From: Nemertoderma westbladi
Lineage: Eukaryota > Xenacoelomorpha > Nemertodermatida > Nemertodermatidae
Reading direction: 5' to 3'
Assembly (NCBI GenBank): GCA_032718475.1
Contig: JAUCBJ010003185.1
Span: forward strand, 1 to 38,261
Length of the DNA: 38,261 nucleotides
Below, in pieces: positions 11,502-18,587 of this stretch (its first letter is position 1; each line of letters begins with the position of its first letter). The position numbers were made by a program, and so were the translations under genes. Under the pieces are notes generated by a model. That model was not told the origin of the DNA, searched no databases, and saw only the letters and a program-made list of their open reading frames with translations.

Positions 11502-11553
11502 CTGAAATAAAAGATACACCGGATAGAATAAGTATAGTAATACAATAAAGTAT

Positions 11554-13200
11554 CTACTACTACTACTACTACTAGGATCGGCATGCTGCATTGCAGCTGC
11601 ATTTTTAAGAATGCTGTGCCGGCTTGTCGACAAAATTGCGCCGCCACAACTCCCTATCACCCATGACATTTGCTAGATCATGCGCATCTTCAAGGCCAGT
11701 GTCCTTTAAGATGCGTCTCAAGAAAGTCATGGGCTGTCCACCATGCTTATTTACTCCAAGAGGCTGCCAAAGTACAAGATCATGCACTGGCTGGTCCTCA
11801 CGGCGAAAGCAATGTCCTGCGAAGCGAAGGCGATTTTGTTCTAGTGTCAAGCTTGGGGGAACCAATGAGACACCTCCAATATTATATAGTGTCTGGTTGG
11901 AGATGTGTGCATTGTACAGTACTTGACACAATGAACCCGGCGTTCTTGTGAATGTGCCATCCAGAGATTTGGTGTCCTCAGCAGTTAGAGCCCAGCATGG
12001 GCTCCCGTAGAGGAGTACTGGAACTACTGCTGCTCTGAATAATCGGACCTTAAGTTTCCGATTAATTCTCGGTGACTTCAAAATCCTGGAAAGCCTATTC
12101 AAGGCTGCCCATGCCTTTCCCTTACGTATTCGAAGGTCCTCACCTGACTTCCGGATCCATGATCCCAGGTAACAGAAGTCATCCACATGCTCAAGCATAC
12201 CATCTTTTGAGCTTATGCTCATCCGATCAGAGACTTGCTGAGGACTTTCAAAGTTAACTGTCAAAATTGTGGTCTTTCTGGAGTTAATAAAAAGACCAAC
12301 ACTAGAAGCCGCATGTTCTAATGAGCTGAGGAGCCGTTGGGCTCCCTCTAGTGATTCTGAAAGTACTTCTAAGTCATCAGCAAAGTCTAGATCAGTTAGG
12401 TACTTGGCAGGATTTCCTCGACTTCTGGAGCCAGTAGGTGGAGTTATCATCACCCCATCATCATTATGATGATCTAAGGACATGCGTAGAACATAGTCAA
12501 CCACAATTAAGAACAAGAATGGTGCATGTGTGTCTCCCTGGAGGACGCCCCATAACACTTCAAATGGTTCTGTGTCACCGTCAACAGTAGACTAGACACA
12601 AATGTTGTCGAACCATCGTATACTGATCTGATTGCTGCATAAATTTCATCAGGAATCCCATATAATGAAAGTATGCTGAACATGCGTGAGCGAGAGACTT
12701 AATCAAAGGCCTTGAAGAAGTCAACAAAGCTAACAGCCAGATGCCTGTCTTTCTTTTTTGATAACTCTCCAATTATACGTCTAAGTGCCACAATGGGCTC
12801 CATGGTCCCACGACCTTTACGGAACCCATTCTGATTTCAACGGAGCAGTCTCTCAATGGGATCCATGATGCGATTTAATAAAATTCTATTGTATAGCTTT
12901 GCAGCAATCGAGATCAATGAGATTCCCCGAAAAGAACCATAGAGTGTTAGGTTGCCCTTCTTTGGAACTGGCACCAACTTATTTGTTTTCATTTCTTGTG
13001 GGATTCTTGTTGTTCGGTACATGTCTACTATGATGGGATAGATGAGCTTTAAACACTCAGGTATTTTAAAGACCTCAGGGGGAACACCATCTACTCCACT
13101 GGCACGATTGGTCTTAATGCTCTTTGCAGCAGCCTTCACTTCTGCAAAGGAGATATCGCCAATGGGAATATCTGGGAGTACAGACTCAGACACTTTTACT
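11554..13200 (-). mobile_element. 5'-truncated LINE (non-LTR retrotransposon) with (TAG)n tail
   Basis: On the minus strand the element begins within the reverse-transcriptase fingers near 13200 and ends in a (TAG)n microsatellite, seen on the plus strand as CTA repeats at 11554-11574. The same 3' end with the same tail recurs at 14048-14425, so it marks the true 3' terminus. The 5' portion (any ORF1 and endonuclease) is absent, typical of LINE 5' truncation. I do not assign a clade. Confidence 0.9.
11605..13193 (-). pseudogene. LINE reverse transcriptase, broken by stops and a frameshift
   Basis: Reading on the minus strand from 13193, the fingers segment contains NRASGVDGVPPEVFK and LVPVPKKGN and FRGISLISIAAKLYNRIL. 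After an in-frame TGA at about 12837-12839 comes NQNGFRKGRGT, then the motif-A-like VDFFKAFD. A second in-frame stop (TAA, 12699-12701) follows directly. A frameshift near 12560-12600 leads into the longest intact piece (11605-12558), with the QGDTHAPFLF segment and the catalytic FADD box at 12373-12384. That piece continues through the post-RT region (KLKVRLFRAA, RLRFAGHC, NVMGDRELWRR). Both aspartate-bearing catalytic motifs survive, but the product could not be made from this copy. Confidence 0.9.
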
Positions 13201-14047
13201 TCTATAAAAACTAAATTCTAAATAAGGCGCAACTTCAGATAAATTACAACACAAATTAATTCAAGATTTTCAATGTCAAATTTTATTCATAACTGTCAAA
13301 ATGTTGGTCTTCATAGAGTTAGGGGGGGGGGGGGGGGGGGGGGTGGGGGGTAACCCTCCAGCCTCCTCGGAAAAAATCCACAAACTTATTTGTTATTATA
13401 TCTAGAGCAGGGGGATTTGAAATCTGAAAACCGTGAAGAGAGATCTCTTTTAGTTCTCGAGTTATCGTCTGGCAGTCGGTCTGTCAAAATGTAAGACAGA
13501 CAACCGACCGACGGACAGACTAGATTCCACCAGATATTAAAACTGATATCGGAAATGAAATCAGCGACCCCGGAAAACCCCGAAAATATAATTTTTGCTC
13601 GGTGGTGTGCTTCCTTCCTGTCAGAAACTATTAAACAACCAGACCTCATACAGGCAATTTTGCGCGGGAAAGCTTGAATTTTGAATGTAATTATCTCTGA
13701 ATGAAAAATACTACTTCTCCGCCATTTTTTACAGTTTTTTGCAATTTTTTATTTATATAAAAGGTAATTTCATAAGCTTCAATAAAGATCGACCAGATTT
13801 CTTGATTTCAAATTATTTCCTCATTTTGTAATGAAAATTATGAAAAAACGTAGGCGAAAAGAAAACAATTTTTTTTACAAAATTGCCTATTTATCAGAAA
13901 TAGAAAATGAAAAATTATCTTGAGATTCTGAGAGTAATGTAACTGTACTCCCTTAGTAGGTGGTAGGCCATACAATATAAATGTAAGTCTAGGAGGTTGA
14001 AGTCAGAAGATGTACCTCGACAGGGATCAGACAGTTTTTAGATACAC
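13201..14047. other. noncoding between two LINE copies; 22-G run at 13322-13343
   Basis: No supported gene. A minus-strand 87-codon frame at 13386-13649 has no recognisable motif. Around 13290-13315, CTGTCAAAATGTTGGTCTT resembles a short piece of the LINE near 12258. The G tract is followed by T and six more G. Confidence 0.55.
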
Positions 14048-14425
14048 TCTACTACTACTACTAGTATCGGCATGCTGCATTGCAGCTGCATTTTTAAGAA
14101 TGCTATGCCGGCTTGTCGACAAAATTGCGCCGCCACAACTCCCTATCACCCATGACATTTGCTAGATCATCCGTATCTTCAAGGCCAGTGACCTTTAAGA
14201 TGCGTCTCAAGAAAGTCATGGGTTGTCCACCATGCTTATTCACTCCATGAGGCTGCCAAAGTACAAGATTATGCACTGGCTGGTCCTCACGGCGAAAGCA
14301 ATGTCCTGCAAAGCGGAGGCGATTTTGTTCTAGAGTCAAGCTCGGGGAAACCAATGAGACACCTCCAATGTTATATAGTGTCTGGTTGGAGATGTGTGCT
14401 GTGCATTGTACTTGACACAATGAAC
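14048..14425 (-). mobile_element. LINE 3' end, second copy, with (TAG)n tail
   Basis: The minus strand from 14425 to 14048 is nearly identical to the 3' end of the LINE at 11554-13200. It encodes SNQTLYNIGGVSLVSPSLTL, RLRFAGHCFRRED and VMGDRELWRRNF, and ends in CTA repeats (plus strand) at 14048-14062. It is severely 5'-truncated. Confidence 0.9.
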
Positions 14426-14768
14426 ACTCAAACACTCAAACATAACATACTGTAGTCCTACCTACAATCTGTTTTAGCTACAGTATCAATGGCGGGAAAT
14501 TGAAACATGACGTGTGTGCGACGTGCGTGTGGATTATCAATTATACCCTGTTATAGGCAATAGGCTGATAGGCCTCCTTGAGGGGAGGCCACCTTGGCCG
14601 AGGCCTATTACAGTATTACGTCCTTTAAAGCTTTTTTCAGAATCTTAAAAACATTTTTTTGATAATCCGACCTTATCAAGTATGCACCATGTACCCATTC
14701 TATGAAACTAATTACTTAATTTTTATTTTCAAATAATTAATTACCTTTTTTTAATTAATATTCATCAG
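14426..14768. other. noncoding, nothing recognised
   Basis: AT-rich sequence with a short GAGGCC-rich palindromic patch near 14575-14605. No gene or repeat family recognised. Confidence 0.5.
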
Positions 14769-14952
14769 TGTCCCAAATTACCCCAGCATGGGGTAATTTG
14801 GGACAGTTGGGGGAATTTGGGACATAACATAAATCGAACAGTAGTAGCCCATTGTAATTGACACAAACTTTGTTGAGAAATTGTACAATGCATCAATAAG
14901 ACCAAAAGTTGGGATTTTAGAGACTGTTCGACACCATCAGTACAACAGTCTC

Positions 14953-16071
14953 CCGCTAGAGGGCTACATGTCAAACATTAGTAAATGTCCTCCCATCTGC
15001 CATCTCTCTGCATTTAATCCGACCAAAAGACAATGCTGAAACTTGTCATACTTGTATTAGACCGACCATTAGCTCATAGCTGTCATGTGTCATTCAAAGG
15101 GGGCTAATCTGCATGCAGTTCTTTAGTCTGCCGCTAGAGGGCCGAATATCTGAAAGTGAAATCCTTGGCTCATTCCGTTAATTATGATCCGTTCAAGCTG
15201 AAACTTGTCAAAAATATGTTGTATGTCTGTCTGTCTTTATGCCAGTATGTGCTCAGCCAGAATACATCCTGCATCAATGTGCTGCTGATGCTGTGACTTG
15301 GAGGGGTCGGTAAGTGGTCTGCATTTCTTCAGTCTACCACTAGAGGGCAAAATGTATGAAAGTGATCCTTCCACTTCCCCTGTACCCATTGTACCGTACC
15401 ATTTACTTGATCTTAATCTGTTTAAGTTGAGTCTTGGAATATAGTACCAGATCACGACTACATGATGTTTTACATGATTTACATGATTTTTGAGGAAGGT
15501 GATTCATCTGCAGTTCTCCAGTCTGCTCCTAGAGGGCGAAATGTCTGAAAGTGAAAACCTTCTCCCATTTCCGTGATTCTAATTCGATTACCTTAGGCTA
15601 TTCGATAGGCCCTACTATACCACATGTTGAATCTTTGGGAAGAAGGTTATCGGTCATCTGTTCTCCAGTCTGCCGCTAGAGGGCAAAAATGTCTGATAGT
15701 GACATCCTTGACTCATTCCATTATTTATGATCCGTCCTAGCTGAAACTTGTCAAATATGTTATCTGTCTGTCCACTGTCTGTATGTATCAGTATGTGCTC
15801 TCTTTAGGATACATCCTGCGTCAGTAGTGTGTCTTGCAGTCTTGGTGGGGTCGGTAATTGGTCTGCAGTTCTGTTCTCCAGTCTGCTCCTAGAGGGTAAA
15901 ATGTATGAAAGTGATGTTCCGCTTACCCATGTCTCCATTTTCTTCATCTTATTAATCAGTTTAAGTTGAGTCTTGGAATATAAGTACCTGACCACGACTA
16001 CATGCTGTGTCTTTTTGAGGAAGGTGATTAATCTGCTGCTGCTGCAGTTCTCCAGTCTGCTGCTAGAGGGC
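14953..16071 (+). promoter_or_regulatory. series of seven CTCF-like core motifs
   Basis: Twelve-base cores lie at 14953 (CCGCTAGAGGGC), 15131 (same), 15337 (CCACTAGAGGGC), 15526 (CTCCTAGAGGGC), 15673 (CCGCTAGAGGGC), 15886 (CTCCTAGAGGGT) and 16060 (CTGCTAGAGGGC). All are on the plus strand. The third matches the published animal CTCF core CCASYAGRKGGC exactly; those at 14953, 15131 and 15673 differ by one base and the others by two or three. Binding is inferred from sequence only. The resemblance could simply be the repeat's own conserved core. Confidence 0.4.
15131..16059 (+). repeat. about 543-bp tandem duplication of three sub-units
   Basis: The block starting at 15131 recurs from 15673. 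Shared stretches include GCTGAAACTTGTCAAA, CAGTATGTGCTC, ACATCCTGC, GGGGTCGGTAA, AAATGTATGAAAGTGAT, GTTTAAGTTGAGTCTTGGAA and CACGACTACATG in the same order. Each large unit holds three CTAGAGGG-type cores 148-214 bp apart, giving a higher-order repeat. The copies are clearly diverged, so it is older than the other tandem duplications in the window. Confidence 0.85.
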
Positions 16072-16297
16072 GAAATAACTGAAAGCGAACACCTTACACT
16101 TGCGACTTACCTGTGACGGCTAGTCTACCCGACAGCCCTACAGCATTTAAAAGAGCTAGAGAAAGTATGAAGCTAAGTGTAGGCCTATAATTTAAACAAC
16201 CCACCAAACCCCACTGCACTTACAGTTAAGAAAAGACTTGTCCCAAATTACCCCAGCCTGTCCCAAATTCCCCCATGTCCCAAATTACCCCAGTTTA

Positions 16298-17368
16298 CCC
16301 TACTACAGTACCTATTAGGCCTACTGTATTACCTGATTACAGGATTACTGGACTGCTGGATTAGTTTGTTAGTATTACTTTATTATGTTATTACAGTATT
16401 ACCTGATTACTGTAGGCCTATTAGATTAATCCTGTCGCTGTGACGCTGTCAGCCTGTGGCCTGTAATCATGACTATTACCGCACTGCCGCAGTTGCAGTA
16501 CCGGTAGGCCTACTATCTGACTATTATGCTGTTGGCAGATCAGAACTGGCTGACTGGCACTGCAGCACTGTACTGTAAGTACGTACAGAAGTACAGAAGT
16601 AGAGGTAGGCCTAATAACCGGACTGGGGGCCCTCCAGTACATTTTTTTTGTCGTTTTTTGGTGTTTTTTAGGGGTTTCAAATTTCTTTGAATGTGTTTAA
16701 AAACACACTCGAGTCAAGTCTAGTGAGTAGTCGAGTCTAGTGTCCGCCTGTAGTCTATCTGTCTATACTGCAGTACTGCAATCTGCAGTACAGCAGTATA
16801 TCCAGTCATCCCGCATCCAGGATCAGCTAATCTGCCAATGGCCAATGCTTCGCGTACAGGCAGACAGGCGTCAGCGCCAGTCAGCCCCGCGCCCGCCCTC
16901 AGCCCTTGCCAGCTTGCCCCTAAATGCTGGAATGCTGCAATACTGCAATAGGCTGATCCTGATAGGAGGCTAAGGCTGTCTGACTGCATTCATGTTCAAT
17001 GCCTTACGAGTCCCCTATCTGCCTATTGCAAAGTTTTACATGTACGCCGAACAGTCCGAACAAGTTCGGCGCAGGATTTCAACTTGCCAGCTTGTGGCTG
17101 TGTTGCTTGCGCCGGGAGCTGGCGCAGAAAGTGCTGCTTGATGTGGTAGTGGTAGGTCAGTAGGGCTGGCGCAGAGATGTCATGTCCATGCTGCCATGAC
17201 TGCATGAACTGATGAATGTGCTCCGCCGGTGGCCGGGGCGGGCAGCCTGCAGGCCTGCCACAGCCACTGCCAAGTGCCAACGTACTGGCGTAGCATCGGC
17301 AATGATAGAGATGACTGCACTCTGTGCTCGCCGCGATTTTTGAATTGCTCTCGTTGCTTTGCTTTGCA
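16298..17368. other. noncoding; simple repeats then a GC-richer patch
   Basis: 16316-16440 repeats the theme ATTACCTGATTAC and ATTACAGTATTAC. 16790-17340 is visibly richer in G+C and CpG than its surroundings. Overlapping unrecognised frames occur on both strands (for example 17023-17388 minus, 121 codons), with no domain and no preference for one frame. I treat them as chance frames of a GC-rich stretch. Confidence 0.5.
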
Positions 17369-17426
17369 CCAATCAGCCAATCCGGCACATAATTTCTATC
17401 ACTTGGCGCCGCTTTCGGCGCCGAAA
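17369..17426 (+). promoter_or_regulatory. CCAAT pair plus GGCGCC/E2F-like palindrome (possible MSH2 promoter)
   Basis: CCAAT occurs at 17369-17373 and 17377-17381. TTGGCGCC lies at 17403-17410, and the perfect 14-bp palindrome TTTCGGCGCCGAAA at 17413-17426. Paired CCAAT boxes next to E2F-like GGCGC sites are typical of animal cell-cycle and replication-repair promoters, and MSH2 belongs to that class. The cluster is about 1.16 kb upstream of the MSH2 ATG, so it would need a long leader or a 5' untranslated intron. The role is inferred. Confidence 0.4.
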
Positions 17427-17484
17427 ATAAAACTTTTCAATAGGCAGAAAGGCGGTGGTGATTTCCGGCCATTTAGGCCTAATC

Positions 17485-18115
17485 CTTTTTTAGTATTTTT
17501 TTCATTTTTTTTTGAAAGCAAGTAGTTTTGTCATTTTTTTCGAAAGAATTTTTTTCATTTTTTTCGAAAGGAATTTTTTCATTTTTTCCAGGAACGACCT
17601 ATTCGTTACTGACAGGGACAGGGACGGGACGTAAACAAAACAATTATGCCTACTACTACCAGACCGGAACACAGCACTGGCACAGTGAAAAGGGCCTAGT
17701 CCCACTGCTGTACTGTACACTACCACATTACCTGATTACTCTGCAGCGCAGCATATGAATAGGAAATGAAACAAAAAGCCTGAAATCTCTACATAAAGAA
17801 TGAAACAGATAGCCTACCGGTACTTTCGAAAAAAAAATGAAAAAAAAACTGTAAAAAAATGAAAAAAATAGGCCTACCGGTACTGTAAAAAAATTAAAAA
17901 AAAATACTTTCAAAAAAATGAAAAAAATCCCTACTCTTGAAAAAAAATGAAAAAATACTCTCAAAAAAATTAAAAAAATACTTACTTTTGAAAAAAATGC
18001 AAAAAATACTTACTTTCGAAAAAAAAAGTACTTAGGCCTACTTTTGAAAAAAAATGAAAAAAATATTTCATATTTACTTTCGAAAAAAAAATGAAAAAAA
18101 TACCGTACTCGATAA
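17485..18115. repeat. A/T-tract minisatellite in foldback arrangement
   Basis: From 17485 to 17590 the plus strand repeats units like TTTTTTCATTTTTTTCGAAAG. From 17820 to 18115 the inverse unit (CTTTCGAAAAAAAAATGAAA) recurs about ten times at 20-30 bp. The two blocks face each other around a unique core of about 230 bp. This looks like an element with expanded subterminal repeats. Lysine- or phenylalanine-rich frames through it are artefacts. Confidence 0.8.
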
Positions 18116-18587
18116 AGTAGTAAATAGCCGGAAATCCCCACCGTGTGTTTCAAAAGATTTTTAATTGTTCAACTTCAAACCAATATTTCTAAAATACGAT
18201 TTCCTTAGGATTTTGGATACGACTCTAATAATTCATAATATATATAGGCCTACATTTAGTGGAATTTCTTAGATTAGCCTAGTAGATTAGATTAACCTCT
18301 AAGTTACTACATCGGGCATTGTCAAAACTAGCATCTGCTACTGATAGTCTGTTACCCAACTATTTAATATTGAATGGGGAAATTATGTTCCTCTTTGTAT
18401 GGGGTTATTTTGTGTAATATTTATCTTGCTTAGTTAGGGTTAGTCAGGGCAAAGGTTGTTGTCCTGTACCTTCATAATAATTGACTTAGGCTGCTAACAC
18501 CCATGTTGAATAGAATAACTATATATATACAACATACAGTGTAGGCCGAATACTGTAAATCTTGATTGCTGGTCTGAAATTGAAAAT
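18116..18587 (+). other. 5' flank of MSH2
   Basis: AT-rich, with TATATATATA-like stretches near 18523 and AACATACAG at 18531-18539 that could serve as a splice acceptor for a 5' untranslated exon. An in-frame TAA at 18516-18518 ends the frame upstream of the ATG. No further gene. Confidence 0.5.

Larger units (their letters stand above)
14769..16297. mobile_element. 1.5-kb element bounded by GTCCCAAATTACCCC inverted ends
   Basis: The left end (14769-14825) contains GTCCCAAATTACCCC, then its reverse complement GGGGTAATTTGGGAC, then GGGGGAATTTGGGAC. The right end (16239-16297) carries the same three modules in inverted order. The two ends therefore form a terminal inverted repeat of about 40 bp. 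Between them lie seven copies of a roughly 180-bp unit built on a CTAGAGGGCGAAATGTCTGA core. There is no transposase frame. Superfamily and exact ends are unknown, and no clear target-site duplication was seen. Confidence 0.75.

Noticed and set aside
17023-17388. 121-codon minus-strand frame in the GC-rich patch
   Set aside because: No recognisable domain. Other frames on both strands are also open, as expected in GC-rich sequence.
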